From assembly GCF_002797935.1 (NCBI RefSeq), contig NZ_PGER01000001.1:1426001-1490000 (forward strand): DNA of 64,000 nucleotides, in the 5' to 3' direction. How positions within the stretch are numbered: position 1 is the stretch's first letter; each line of letters starts with the position of its first letter. The translations under genes were made by a program, and so were the position numbers. Of this stretch, positions 1 to 9,434 are shown in pieces. The notes under the pieces are model-generated. The model was not told where the DNA came from. It saw only the letters and a program-made list of their open reading frames with translations, and did not search any database. The DNA is from Flavobacterium sp. 1 (GTDB taxonomy: Bacteria > Bacteroidota > Bacteroidia > Flavobacteriales > Flavobacteriaceae).

Positions 1-103
1 TTACACTCATATTGTACATGTACTGTGTGAAATGAGGGTCTTGCTGAGCGCTTGCCTTTAGTATGGAAAGGAAAAAAAACACAAAAAGTATTAATTTCTT
101 CAT
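1..103 (-). CDS. PorP/SprF family type IX secretion membrane protein, N-terminal fragment
   Basis: The gene runs off the left edge, so only the first 34 codons are present. They encode a signal peptide (MKKLILFVFFFLSILKASAQ) followed by QQDPHFTQYMYNMSV, the usual start of mature PorP/SprF proteins. These are outer-membrane proteins that help T9SS substrates reach or stay on the cell surface. The ATG is 28 bases beyond the stop of the large adhesin-like gene upstream on the same strand, which is the usual adhesin-then-SprF pairing in Bacteroidota, so the two are probably co-transcribed. The family call rests on this short stretch plus context. Confidence 0.82.
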   Translation of the reverse strand, partial: MKKLILFVFFFLSILKASAQQDPHFTQYMYNMSV

Positions 104-131
104 TAGAATAAATTTAATAGTAAAAAAAGAA

Positions 132-3100
132 TTATCGGTTTAAATAAAGTTGACCTTGTCTTGGAGAAAAGTTGTCTTTATTGTAATTGATAATATAAAA
201 ATACACTCCAGTAGCAGCATCACCATTTATAAAGCTTGTATTTGAATTTTTTCCATCCCAATCGGGTTTATTGATATTTCCTTTGAACATGATATTTCCA
301 TATCTATTAAATATTTCTAAGCTGAAATTTGGAAACAGATATTCGATATCCAATATTTTAAATGTATCGTTAACGCCATCTCCATTTGGTGAAAAACCAT
401 CAGGAATCGTTAAGCCGTCTGGTGGTACGTTACAGGAGATTAATGTAACAGTAGTCTGCAATGGTTCTGAAACGCATTTAGTAATTGGATTATAATCGAT
501 TCCATAGTAAGTAGTTCCTTCAGTAAGCAATTCAGTATTAGCATGGGCAGTTCCATTTACAGGTGCATTATACCAAGTTAAATCTCCGGTATAAATGGTA
601 TTGCTGGATAAATTTTTAATGGTTGGTTTATCTGCTCCGCAAAAATTTTCTCCATCAGTTTTTAGCGTTGGTACTGGCACACTGTTTATTGTGATACTTA
701 CTATTGTCGCATTTGATTCACATCCTGTGGTGAGATTTACCTCTCTCAAATAGTAATTTCCAGTTACCAAAAGCGTGTTAGACAGCAATGGTGTTGTACT
801 GCCGGCAGAATCATACCATCTATATTGTGTTCCGTTTGGTTTCAAATTGGCTGCTGTTGGTGCATTTTCTTTACAAAATCCTTGATTACTAGCAACTGGA
901 TTATTTGGAATTGGTAAAATAGCAAAATTTTGGGGACTAGGAACTATTACAGCCGAACAAGAAGTAACCAGATTGACTATCCCGTTTATGATTAATGAAT
1001 TAGCTCCCGTAGTAGTAAGACCTGATCCGGGTATTGTAAAACTGGTGATACCTCCAATTACAGTTAATGGATCGGTTTGTGAATTAATGGTATTAGCTCC
1101 TGATACTACATAACTTAATGTGATACTAGACAAAGTTCCTAATCCAGAAACAGTAACATTAAGTGGCTGATTGGGACAGCCATCTTTAACAATCACAACC
1201 ATATTAGAGGTATTTGGCGGACCGTTTACTGTGAAATTAGTTTTTTGATCCATGAATATTGGGCAGCCATTTACAGTATTAGTAATGTTTGTCAAGTTAA
1301 AAGTGGTTGATCCAACTTTGGGTATATCAGTTGCCGGAATTACAAAACTGACTTTTCCGTTTACAACAGTTAATGGAAGAGTTTTTAAGTTAACTATATT
1401 AGCTCCCAATAACTGATAATTAATATTGATTGTAGTTAAAGACCCTAAACCTGATAACTCTACGTTTGTCTCCTGTCCTTGACAAATATCTTTAATAGTT
1501 GTCACCATGTTAGTAATATCAGGTAAAGGTTTTGTTATAAAGGATTGACTTATATTTGCGGTGTTTGTACAACCAGTAGCAGGATTGGTAATATTTGTTA
1601 TTAAGACTGTCGTTGATCCTGCATTTGTAGTCAAGGTTGCTGGAATAACAAATGTAAAAATGCCACCACCAATTAGGGTAAGTACAGCTGATTTTCCAGT
1701 ACTATTATTAGCTCCATTTAAATTGTAAAGAATATTATAATTACCATTAATAAGGTTTGAACTGCCTCCTAATAAAACTCTTACAGTATAGGATTGACAA
1801 GTTTGTCCAATGGATAATCTGGCACTGTCAATTAGAGGAGTAGTGTTAATAGTTATCGGAATCATTTTTAAGGCTGATTCACAAAGAGTTGTTGGATTTA
1901 CTTCTTTAACATAATAATTTCCGGTATGTAAAAGAGCTGTGCTTGCCAATGGAACAGTGCTTGTTGCAGAATCAAACCATTGATATTGATTTCCTTGTGG
2001 GGTTAAATTTGCAACAGTTGCATTATCTGCGCTACAGAAAGGTCCACCCGAAGCCACCGGTGCATTTGGAAGTGGATTAACTGTAAAAATAATTGGTTTA
2101 TTTATTGCAAATGTACAGCCTGTTATAGTATTGGTTACATTCGTTATGTTCAAAGTGGTTAATCCTATATTTGGAATATCACTGGCTGGAAGTGAAAATT
2201 TAACTTGGCCGGAGGTAACGCTCAAGGGAACAACTTTGGAACCAACATTATTGCTTCCTGTAAGGTTATAAGTTACGTTAATGGAAGTTAATACTCCTAA
2301 ATTAGTTAAAGTTACTTCAGTTGGTTGAGCTACACAGGCATCTTTAACAGTAATCCCTAAATTAGCTAGATCAAGAGAGGGATTCACAATAAAATCTTTT
2401 CTAAGGGTTGATGTATTAGAACAGCCAGTAACAGAATTAGTGATTTTAGTAATTGCAATTGTTGTGGTTCCAGCTTTTGGAATATAAGCTGATTGAACAA
2501 TAAATTTAGCCGACCCGCCAATTATATTCATTGTTGCAGGTATTCCGTTTAGAACATTACTCCCGCTTAAATTGTAAATAATGTCATAGCTTCCATCAGA
2601 AAGATTTGAAGTACCAGAAAACCAGATTATAGCATCCGAACCTTGGCAAACAGGAACAATAGTAAGAGTGGCACTATTAATCTTTGGGCTTGGATAAATG
2701 TGCAATATATCTTGAATTGTTCCAATAATGCTTGAACAAAAAACTGGACTCGAGATCAAAGTAACATTGGTTACATTTATTGTATAATCTTTAACTTGTG
2801 AAAAATAGGACGTAGGAATTGGGAATGTTAAAACACCATTAGAAAAAATTTGAGTGGTAGTAAAGATACCGACACCTGATATTGAATAGTCAACTCTATA
2901 TGTCCCATTTGCAATTGCTTTTGTCCCTTGTGTTAAAATTCCTGTATAAATTGTAGTTGTTAAATCATTTTCACAAACAGGATCAGGATTTACCGTTAGT
3001 GTTGCTCCAGTAAAATCTAACTGTTCACCAATTGCAATAATTACATTGGCAGACTGATCGCTGCAAACCCGATCATCTTTTGGGGGTTTTACAGTATACG

Positions 3101-3947
3101 TAAAACTGTAATATCCAGGACCTTTTGTGTTGAATATATTTTGGATGTCAATTGTAGAGTCAGTACTGTTGCTTAGCTCAGATGTTCCCGATTCTGACCA
3201 AGTTCCTCCAATATCTTCTCCGCTCAATTGATTATATAAATTTATATTTGTATACGCACTAAGCTGGTTGGAACACAGTTGTAAATTACTGGGTGTGCCT
3301 GGCTCTGGAGTACGATAAATGGATACTGCAATTTGAGACGATACTTTAGGGCAGCTGCCAATAGCATTTATAGTGTATTTGTATGAATATGTGTTGTAAG
3401 GAAGCGGAACAGAAGCATTCAAATCACCAGTTACAGTATTTAACCCTCCAGTATAATCAAGCCCTTCCCAAGTTCCTCCGCTTTGTGGAGCTAAAACAGG
3501 TGCACCTTTAAAAACTTGAAATAAACTATACGAATGGTCTGAACTGCAGATAGAATTATTTGGTCCCGGAATTCCAGCATATCCGCCAATAGTAACTTCT
3601 ATCATAGCCGTATTAGTAATACAGCCAACAACTCCATTTACGGTATAGGTATAATGATAGACGCCGCTTTCAAATACTTTTTGGGCATTTAAAATACCTG
3701 TTGCTAAATTTAGCCCGCCAGAATTATCATCATCACTCCAGGTACCTCCTGCTGTATGTGACCCTAATAGTACATTCAAATCAATTGTTTGACTGCTAAT
3801 ATTAGTTATGTCACTGCTGCATAAGGTGAGGCTGTTGTTATTCCCGGCACATTGAGCATACATGTCCGTTGAAAAGACAGAAAAAAACAAAACAATTAAA
3901 CAAGCAGGTAATGCAAATTTGGAGGAGAAAGATAATTTTCGAACCAT
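132..3947 (-). CDS. Large T9SS-secreted surface protein with Ig-like repeats and gliding-type C-terminal domain
   Basis: This 1271-residue protein has a signal peptide (about residues 1-32, ending MYA-Q) and then three N-terminal modules of about 90 residues with a GGTW motif. From about residue 310 there are six modules of about 100-110 residues, each with a YNLxGxN-like strand, a V/IxxGxxxFxIP strand and a TNxxTGC-like end. Two short modules with QYxWxDSA and TGNYYxxEVN motifs are interspersed. The last 95 residues hold the FSPNGDGVNDTF motif of the gliding-motility C-terminal (CHU_C, type B T9SS sorting) domain, so the protein is expected on the cell surface or released. A PorP/SprF gene follows immediately. 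The sequence fits adhesin or matrix-like roles; no enzymatic domain is visible and the ligand is unknown. Confidence 0.88.
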   Translation of the reverse strand: MVRKLSFSSKFALPACLIVLFFSVFSTDMYAQCAGNNNSLTLCSSDITNISSQTIDLNVLLGSHTAGGTWSDDDNSGGLNLATGILNAQKVFESGVYHYTYTVNGVVGCITNTAMIEVTIGGYAGIPGPNNSICSSDHSYSLFQVFKGAPVLAPQSGGTWEGLDYTGGLNTVTGDLNASVPLPYNTYSYKYTINAIGSCPKVSSQIAVSIYRTPEPGTPSNLQLCSNQLSAYTNINLYNQLSGEDIGGTWSESGTSELSNSTDSTIDIQNIFNTKGPGYYSFTYTVKPPKDDRVCSDQSANVIIAIGEQLDFTGATLTVNPDPVCENDLTTTIYTGILTQGTKAIANGTYRVDYSISGVGIFTTTQIFSNGVLTFPIPTSYFSQVKDYTINVTNVTLISSPVFCSSIIGTIQDILHIYPSPKINSATLTIVPVCQGSDAIIWFSGTSNLSDGSYDIIYNLSGSNVLNGIPATMNIIGGSAKFIVQSAYIPKAGTTTIAITKITNSVTGCSNTSTLRKDFIVNPSLDLANLGITVKDACVAQPTEVTLTNLGVLTSINVTYNLTGSNNVGSKVVPLSVTSGQVKFSLPASDIPNIGLTTLNITNVTNTITGCTFAINKPIIFTVNPLPNAPVASGGPFCSADNATVANLTPQGNQYQWFDSATSTVPLASTALLHTGNYYVKEVNPTTLCESALKMIPITINTTPLIDSARLSIGQTCQSYTVRVLLGGSSNLINGNYNILYNLNGANNSTGKSAVLTLIGGGIFTFVIPATLTTNAGSTTVLITNITNPATGCTNTANISQSFITKPLPDITNMVTTIKDICQGQETNVELSGLGSLTTININYQLLGANIVNLKTLPLTVVNGKVSFVIPATDIPKVGSTTFNLTNITNTVNGCPIFMDQKTNFTVNGPPNTSNMVVIVKDGCPNQPLNVTVSGLGTLSSITLSYVVSGANTINSQTDPLTVIGGITSFTIPGSGLTTTGANSLIINGIVNLVTSCSAVIVPSPQNFAILPIPNNPVASNQGFCKENAPTAANLKPNGTQYRWYDSAGSTTPLLSNTLLVTGNYYLREVNLTTGCESNATIVSITINSVPVPTLKTDGENFCGADKPTIKNLSSNTIYTGDLTWYNAPVNGTAHANTELLTEGTTYYGIDYNPITKCVSEPLQTTVTLISCNVPPDGLTIPDGFSPNGDGVNDTFKILDIEYLFPNFSLEIFNRYGNIMFKGNINKPDWDGKNSNTSFINGDAATGVYFYIINYNKDNFSPRQGQLYLNR

Positions 3948-3966
3948 AAATTGTATTTAGTTTTAT

Positions 3967-3974
3967 CAAAAATA
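3967..3974 (-). promoter_or_regulatory. Possible -7 box (TATTTTTG) for the surface-protein gene
   Basis: On the minus strand this reads TATTTTTG, matching the Bacteroidota -7 consensus TAnnTTTG, 20 bases upstream of the ATG at 3947. No good TTTG -33 element is seen at 19-21 bases spacing, so support is moderate to weak. Confidence 0.3.
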
Positions 3975-4061
3975 AACATTTTTCGAATTGAAAATACAGT
4001 TTTATTCTTTTTAATTTATTAAAAATGCGCTAGATATGAAAAAATGATATTTTAACAAAAA

Positions 4062-4084
4062 AAGTCCCGATTAAATCGGGACTT
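4062..4084 (-). terminator. Rho-independent terminator after rpsA
   Basis: A perfect 10-bp stem (AAGTCCCGAT with ATCGGGACTT) has a 3-base loop. On the minus strand it is followed by a run of seven T. It lies 23 bases beyond the rpsA stop. Confidence 0.9.
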
Positions 4085-4106
4085 CTATATTCAGAAAATC
4101 GAAGAA

Positions 4107-5885
4107 TTATTTTTTCTCTGATTTTTCCATTTTAGCTTTCAATGCGGCTAATACATCATTGTTATCTCCCAAAGTTGCAGCTGGTGCATTTGTAGTAGAT
4201 GCAGATGAAGTATTTTCGGTTGCAGCTTTCACGTTTTTCTCTTCTTCTTCACGGAAGATAGCAGTGTGAGAAGCAACTACTCTTTTGAATTCTTTGTTGA
4301 ATTCAATTACTTTGAAATCAGCAGAATCTCCTTTTTTCAATTTCTTACCATCTTCTTTTTCAAGGTGACGAGTAGGAATGAAGGCAACGATATCTTCACC
4401 GAATTCTACAGTAGCTCCTTTGTCAACGATTTCAGAAATTTCACCATTGTGGATAGTTCCTACAGCGAAAGAATCTTCGTATTGATCCCAAGGATTAGCA
4501 GTAGTTTGTTTGTGACCTAAAGATAATTTACGTCCATCAACATCTAATTCTAATACAACTACGTCTAATTTCTCACCAACATTTACAAATTCAGATGGGT
4601 GTTTGATTTTCTTAGTCCAAGAAAGGTCTGAGATATAAATCAATCCATCAATTCCTTCTTCCAATTCTACGAAAATTCCAAAGTTTGTAAAGTTTCTAAC
4701 GATACCAGAATGTTTAGAACCTACTGGGTATTTAGCAGTGATATCAGTCCAAGGATCTTGAGTCAATTGTTTGATGCCTAATGACATTTTACGGTCATCT
4801 CTATCTAATGTTAAGATAACTGCCTCAACAACATCTCCAACTTTTACGAAATCTTGAGCAGAACGTAAATGAGTTGACCATGACATTTCAGAAACGTGGA
4901 TTAAACCTTCAACACCTTCAGCAACTTCGATAAATGCACCGTAATCAGCGATTACAACTACTTTACCGTTTACTTTATCACCAATTTTCAAATCAGCATT
5001 TAAAGCATCCCATGGGTGAGCGTTTAATTGTTTCAATCCTAATTGAATTCTTGTTTTCTCATCATCGAAATCAAGGATTACAACGTTTAATTTTTGGTCT
5101 AATTCAAGAACTTCACTTGGGTGGTTGATTCTGCTCCAAGAAAGGTCAGTAATATGAATTAATCCGTCAACACCACCTAAGTCAATGAACACACCATAAG
5201 AAGTAATGTTTTTAACAACACCTTCTAATACTTGTCCTTTTTGTAATTGACCGATGATTTCTTTTTTCTGTACTTCAATATCCGCTTCAATAAGCGCTTT
5301 ATGAGAAACAACAACGTTTTTGAATTCGTGGTTGATTTTTACCACTTTGAATTCCATCATTTTGTTTACATATACATCGTAGTCTCTAATTGGCTTAACG
5401 TCAATTTGAGATCCTGGTAAGAAAGCTTCAATTCCGAAAACGTCAACAATCATACCACCTTTAGTTCTGCATTTAACAAAACCATTAACGATTTCTCCTG
5501 TTTCGTTAGCCGAAATAACTCTATCCCAAGATTTGATAGTACGTGCTTTTCTGTGAGATAATACCAATTGACCAGTTTTGTCCTCACGGATGTCAATTAA
5601 TACTTCTACTTTGTCACCTACTTTTAATGCTGGGTTGTAACGGAATTCGTTCAATGAAATAACACCTTCCGATTTTGCGTTGATATCAACGATAACGTCT
5701 CTATCTGTGATTCTTACAACTACTCCTTCAACTACTTCTTCTTGGTCAGTTGCAATAAAAGTTTTTGATACTAGTTCTTCGAATTCCAATAAGTTTTTCT
5801 CATCTACTGCATCGATACCTTCTTCGAAGTTATGCCAGTTAAAATTTGCTAAAAACTCTTCTTGTGATTTTAATTGTTCAGACAT
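4107..5885 (-). CDS. rpsA: 30S ribosomal protein S1
   Basis: S1 helps the 30S subunit capture and unfold mRNA. The 592-residue protein shows successive S1 RNA-binding domains of about 75-85 residues from about residue 50 to 540. They are recognisable by repeated G-x-F/V-x-x-x-x-x-x-G-V-F-I/V-x-L/V patterns and by GLIHVSE, GLIHITDLSW and GLIYISDLSW motifs. A low-complexity Ala/Ser/Thr/Asn tail precedes a lysine-rich end. Length is normal for Bacteroidota S1. It stands alone with its own promoter, a leader of about 110 bases and a strong terminator. S1 matters especially here because Bacteroidota mRNAs generally lack Shine-Dalgarno sequences. Confidence 0.97.
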   Translation of the reverse strand: MSEQLKSQEEFLANFNWHNFEEGIDAVDEKNLLEFEELVSKTFIATDQEEVVEGVVVRITDRDVIVDINAKSEGVISLNEFRYNPALKVGDKVEVLIDIREDKTGQLVLSHRKARTIKSWDRVISANETGEIVNGFVKCRTKGGMIVDVFGIEAFLPGSQIDVKPIRDYDVYVNKMMEFKVVKINHEFKNVVVSHKALIEADIEVQKKEIIGQLQKGQVLEGVVKNITSYGVFIDLGGVDGLIHITDLSWSRINHPSEVLELDQKLNVVILDFDDEKTRIQLGLKQLNAHPWDALNADLKIGDKVNGKVVVIADYGAFIEVAEGVEGLIHVSEMSWSTHLRSAQDFVKVGDVVEAVILTLDRDDRKMSLGIKQLTQDPWTDITAKYPVGSKHSGIVRNFTNFGIFVELEEGIDGLIYISDLSWTKKIKHPSEFVNVGEKLDVVVLELDVDGRKLSLGHKQTTANPWDQYEDSFAVGTIHNGEISEIVDKGATVEFGEDIVAFIPTRHLEKEDGKKLKKGDSADFKVIEFNKEFKRVVASHTAIFREEEEKNVKAATENTSSASTTNAPAATLGDNNDVLAALKAKMEKSEKK

Positions 5886-5905
5886 GCTGATAAAAAATTT
5901 GTATT

Positions 5906-5945
5906 CTGTTTTTCTTGAGTTTCTCCATGCGAAAGAAAAATACAG
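5906..5945 (-). promoter_or_regulatory. Hairpin in the rpsA mRNA leader
   Basis: An 8-bp stem (TTTTTCTT with AAGAAAAA) is extended by a 3-bp stem across a 2-base bulge. It starts 20 bases upstream of the rpsA ATG. S1 synthesis is autoregulated through its leader in other bacteria, so a role in translational control is possible, but that is inference. Confidence 0.3.
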
Positions 5946-6004
5946 AAGTTGTTTTACTTAAATTGTTGATACCTAAAGGAAACTCTTATCCGTCAAAAGG
6001 TGTG

Positions 6005-6035
6005 CAAAATTAATTCTTTTATTTAATATGACAAA
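6005..6035 (-). promoter_or_regulatory. rpsA promoter (TTTG-N19-TAATTTTG)
   Basis: On the minus strand TTTG (6035-6032) is followed after 19 bases by TAATTTTG (6012-6005), a full match to the Bacteroidota consensus TTTG-N19/21-TAnnTTTG. It predicts transcription starting near 5999 and a leader of about 110 bases before rpsA. Confidence 0.75.
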
Positions 6036-6142
6036 ATATTTATGACACGATATTGACATAAAACGTTAAACGGGCAAAAAAATGGTTAAGGAGCGAATGA
6101 TTAGGCGTATTTGTTGATATTGTTCCCGCTATCCGTTGCAAT

Positions 6143-6173
6143 CTTTTATGTTTTTAAAGGAAAAACATAAAAG
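6143..6173. repeat. 13-bp perfect inverted repeat, possible intergenic repeat element
   Basis: CTTTTATGTTTTT (6143-6155) pairs perfectly with AAAAACATAAAAG (6161-6173) across a 5-base loop. The flanks are G/C-richer than usual for this genome (CCCGCTATCCGTTGCAATC before, CACTTCTATCCGGGCTAGC after). It could act as a terminator for the GH8 gene, but no T-run follows the stem. The composition suggests a mobile or dispersed palindromic element; only one copy was noticed in this window. Confidence 0.45.
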
Positions 6174-6266
6174 GATTTTCACTTCTATCCGGGCTAGCTA
6201 GGTTTTATAGTTACTGTTTGGAAACAACAGAAAAAAACTCTAAAAATCAAAATGTTAAACTGGGTA

Positions 6267-7661
6267 TTATTCTAAAATTACTTTTTTAATTACACTTTTA
6301 TTCTCATTAGCAATTTTCACAAAATAAACACCAGCAGCTTTATCTTTTAAATCGACTACAGTGTTTCCAGAAGCAGTTTTTTGTTCTAAAATGACGCCTC
6401 CTAGTGGAGAAATTACTGAAATAATCGATGCTTCTGGCGAGAAAATAGTAAAACTGCCCTTACTGGGATTTGGATATACCAAAACTGCATCCGAATTAAT
6501 AGTAAAGTCAGAATTCGCCAAAGTTACAGTTGGAGGCAAATAAAAGTTACCTGTCAAAGCCAATAAATATAACGTTTTCAGGGTATGATTAAAATAACTA
6601 TTAGGCTCGTTCAAGTTTTTTAAATCGATATAAGAAGCATCTAAATGCGCTTGATTATCACCTCCCATTGCGGCGCAGGCAAATGCCCCCACAAAAGTAG
6701 CATTATGCCACTGCCCCTTTAAGCTCCCATCTTGATTGTAGCCATCTTTAATATTAGCAGAACCTCCCAAATTTACCCTAACAAAATCTGATGATTTTTT
6801 TGCATAGATTTTGGCATCTGCTGTTCCATACCATAAATAATCAACAGCAATACGCCATGGTGTTCTCGCGGCATCATAAGTATATGCTTTTCCCTGATTG
6901 GCATAACCATTGGCTTCATTCGAATAATCGCCCGAAGCCACGCACCAATCAGATACTAATCCGTAAACCGCATTGTTTTTGCTCAAATTATTATTGATGA
7001 CGGTATAAGCTTTTGTGGCAACTGAATTCCAAAAAGCAGCATCATTAGTAAGACTTCCAAAAGCTCTATAATAAGCAGGTGCAAAATAAGACGGATTAGT
7101 TATCGAACTTCCTCCGAAGGCATCACCGGGTTTTAGTACAAAAGTATTAACTTCAACTTCATGAGTCTTGATTGCAGCAATTAATGTCCCGGCATCTTTT
7201 CTATAGTTTATTGTACCAGTGCTTCCCCATTGATAATCGGCTACAATTAATGCAAAAGCTACATCCAATTCGGCATCGGTAGCGCCATTTTGTCCAATAG
7301 CCTCAAAACAGCCATTAATTTTCCAATTCATAACACCGTTACCATTTACATTACCTTTATAATATAGCCAAAATCCATCAAAAAGGGTCTTTTCTCCCAT
7401 GTAAGCCGAAAGCAACATTCCGTAACCAATTCCTTCTGAAACAGTTTGAGAACGATCATCAAATTTTACACGATAACGGCCATTAGTACATTGTTCTACA
7501 AAATTATTTTTCCAGGTAGCATAGCTGTCTAAAACGTCTTGACTATTCTTTGTGGTAGCCATTAATCCATTTACGTATGTTTTATTAGCAGGAAATGGTT
7601 GGATTTGAGAAAATGCTAATGTACTGGATGCTAAAAAAATGAATAAGAATATTTTTTTCAT
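6267..7661 (-). CDS. Secreted GH8 family beta-glucanase with T9SS type A sorting domain
   Basis: The enzyme is predicted to hydrolyse beta-1,4-linked glucans (cellulose, beta-glucan, xylan or chitosan, as known for GH8) outside the cell. A signal peptide covers residues 1-19. The GH8 (alpha/alpha)6-barrel domain spans about residues 22-375. SEGIGYGM contains the expected proton-donor Glu76, and ATDAELDVA contains the family signature with Asp129. The last 75 residues (from YPNPSKGSF to IKKVILE) form a T9SS type A sorting domain that is normally cleaved on export. The exact substrate within GH8 cannot be told from sequence. The gene is monocistronic by context, with a -7 box just upstream. Confidence 0.88.
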   Translation of the reverse strand: MKKIFLFIFLASSTLAFSQIQPFPANKTYVNGLMATTKNSQDVLDSYATWKNNFVEQCTNGRYRVKFDDRSQTVSEGIGYGMLLSAYMGEKTLFDGFWLYYKGNVNGNGVMNWKINGCFEAIGQNGATDAELDVAFALIVADYQWGSTGTINYRKDAGTLIAAIKTHEVEVNTFVLKPGDAFGGSSITNPSYFAPAYYRAFGSLTNDAAFWNSVATKAYTVINNNLSKNNAVYGLVSDWCVASGDYSNEANGYANQGKAYTYDAARTPWRIAVDYLWYGTADAKIYAKKSSDFVRVNLGGSANIKDGYNQDGSLKGQWHNATFVGAFACAAMGGDNQAHLDASYIDLKNLNEPNSYFNHTLKTLYLLALTGNFYLPPTVTLANSDFTINSDAVLVYPNPSKGSFTIFSPEASIISVISPLGGVILEQKTASGNTVVDLKDKAAGVYFVKIANENKSVIKKVILE

Positions 7662-7981
7662 TATATATATGATTTGGGTTTTTCAAAAGTAAGATTTTTT
7701 TTAAATATAAAAATCATAAATTGCAATAATATACTACATAAAGTTATTTTTACTCTTGAGACATAACTTTCCTGCCGTATTTATATTTGACCATTTTTTA
7801 TCAATATTAAAAAGTGAAAACATAAAATTCGATACCAAATTTTTTAGGGAATGACTCTACCAAACCAATATGCCTAGTAACTATTACTAGCTTTAAAACA
7901 TTTGATAAAAAAAATCCCAGCAAAAACTGCTAGGATTGATTTGCTTTTTTAAGGCAATATTTTTTATTGAAGAATATTTTC
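7662..7981. other. 320-bp intergenic region between GH8 gene and permease
   Basis: It holds the GH8 gene's likely -7 box (TACTTTTG on the minus strand at 7691-7684, about 23 bases before the ATG), a small 7-bp inverted repeat (CTAGTAA/TTACTAG, 7874-7890), and the terminator of the permease gene. Nothing coding was seen. Confidence 0.5.
7914..7936 (-). terminator. Terminator after the nucleoside permease gene
   Basis: An 8-bp stem with one G-T pair (ATCCCAGC with GCTAGGAT) and a 7-base loop is followed on the minus strand by eight T. It lies 46 bases past the stop at 7982. Confidence 0.75.
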
Positions 7982-9358
7982 TTAATGACTCAAATTCTCC
8001 ACTTCATTTGGATTATGTTCATGTTTGAACAAAATTGCAAACGCTACAGCTACAATCAAAGAATATATTGCAAAAGCCAGCCAAATCATATGCCAGTCTT
8101 TCATCATGATTACGTTTTGCAACAAACCATCGGCTGAAATTGAATTTCCTTGATCTTTTATAAATTCCAACATCTTTGGATTTGCAACGTCTGTCTGCAG
8201 AAAAGAAGATAATTCGGCTGTGTTGGTAAATGACCTCGTAAAAAAACGGTCAATCGCCCATCCCGAAGTAAAACTCCCTAATATCGCTCCTACTCCATTA
8301 GTCATCATCATAAACATTCCTTGAGCCGAAGAACGGTTTTTGGCATCTGTATGCGTTTCTACAAACAAAGATCCAGAAATATTAAAGAAATCAAAAGCCA
8401 TTCCGTACACAATACAGGACAAAATAATCATCCATAGCCCTTGAACAGGATCCCCAAATGCAAAAAGACCAAAACGCAATACCCAAGCCAGCATACTAAT
8501 CAGCATCACCTGTTTAATTCCAAAACGCTTCAAGAAAAATGGAATAGCAAGTATAAATAAAGTCTCTGAAATTTGAGAAATTGACATAATAATAGTAGAA
8601 TATTTCACCACAAAAGAATCGGCATATTTTGGAAAATGTTTAAATTCATCCAAAAATACGTCACCATAGGCATTTGTTAATTGCAAAGCACCTCCCAAAA
8701 ACATGGAAAAAATAAAGAATAAAGCCATTTTATAATTGGCAAATAATTTGAAAGAACCTAATCCTAATGTTTCCATCAAAGAAGCGTCTTCTTTAATTAA
8801 TCGTTGTGGTTTACATTTAGGCAATGTAAAGGAGTATATTCCCAATACAATAGCTGCAATTCCAGCAATATAAAATTGATAAGCGGTGGCTTTGTTTCCA
8901 GTTAAATTGGTAATCCACATCGCAGCAATGAAACCTATTGTACCAAATACACGAATTGGAGGAAAACTTTTCACTACGTCCAAACCGTTTGTTTTTAAGG
9001 CATTATATGAAATCGAATTACTCAAAGCTATCGTTGGCATATAAAAACACATTGCCAAAAGCATAATGTATATAAAGGTATCAGGTGTAGTAACTTCAGG
9101 AATATAAAATAAAACTGCTCCGTATGAAATTTGTAGAATACCGTATAGTTTTTCAGCGTTAATCCATCTGTCGGCAATAATACCGGCAATAGTTGGCATA
9201 AAAAGTGAAGCAATTCCCATGGTTCCAAAAACCAAACCAAATTGAGTTCCTTCCCAGTTTTTGGTGCCAAACCAATAATTCGCAATTGTAATTAACCATG
9301 CTCCCCAAACAAAAAATTGAAGAAAACTCATTATTATCAATCTGTTTTTAACTCCCAT
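7982..9358 (-). CDS. MFS transporter of the nucleoside:H+ symporter (NupG-like) type
   Basis: This 458-residue, multi-helix inner-membrane protein resembles NupG/XapB-type nucleoside permeases. It opens with NRLIIMSFLQFFVWGAWLITI, has an alternating hydrophobic pattern consistent with 12 membrane segments, and a conserved SPxxxGxxAD-like stretch (MPTIAGIIADRW). The ATG at 9358 (MGVKNRL) is preferred. A longer frame starts at 9457 but its extra 33 residues are polar, lie outside the fold and would overlap the cmk stop. It sits 76 bases downstream of cmk on the same strand. Substrate is inferred from family resemblance only. Confidence 0.78.
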   Translation of the reverse strand: MGVKNRLIIMSFLQFFVWGAWLITIANYWFGTKNWEGTQFGLVFGTMGIASLFMPTIAGIIADRWINAEKLYGILQISYGAVLFYIPEVTTPDTFIYIMLLAMCFYMPTIALSNSISYNALKTNGLDVVKSFPPIRVFGTIGFIAAMWITNLTGNKATAYQFYIAGIAAIVLGIYSFTLPKCKPQRLIKEDASLMETLGLGSFKLFANYKMALFFIFSMFLGGALQLTNAYGDVFLDEFKHFPKYADSFVVKYSTIIMSISQISETLFILAIPFFLKRFGIKQVMLISMLAWVLRFGLFAFGDPVQGLWMIILSCIVYGMAFDFFNISGSLFVETHTDAKNRSSAQGMFMMMTNGVGAILGSFTSGWAIDRFFTRSFTNTAELSSFLQTDVANPKMLEFIKDQGNSISADGLLQNVIMMKDWHMIWLAFAIYSLIVAVAFAILFKHEHNPNEVENLSH

Positions 9359-9434
9359 AAGATGATTTGTGTTTTTTATTTGTAGATTTTTGAGACGCGT
9401 AAATCTACCATTAAAATTGATATTACCAAAAAAA

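Larger units (their letters stand above)
5886..6266. other. 381-bp intergenic region: rpsA leader, rpsA promoter, palindromic element
   Basis: The part next to rpsA (5886-6035) is its leader and promoter. The part next to the GH8 gene contains a hairpin at 6143-6173 within a segment that may be a dispersed repeat. No coding potential was seen. Confidence 0.6.
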
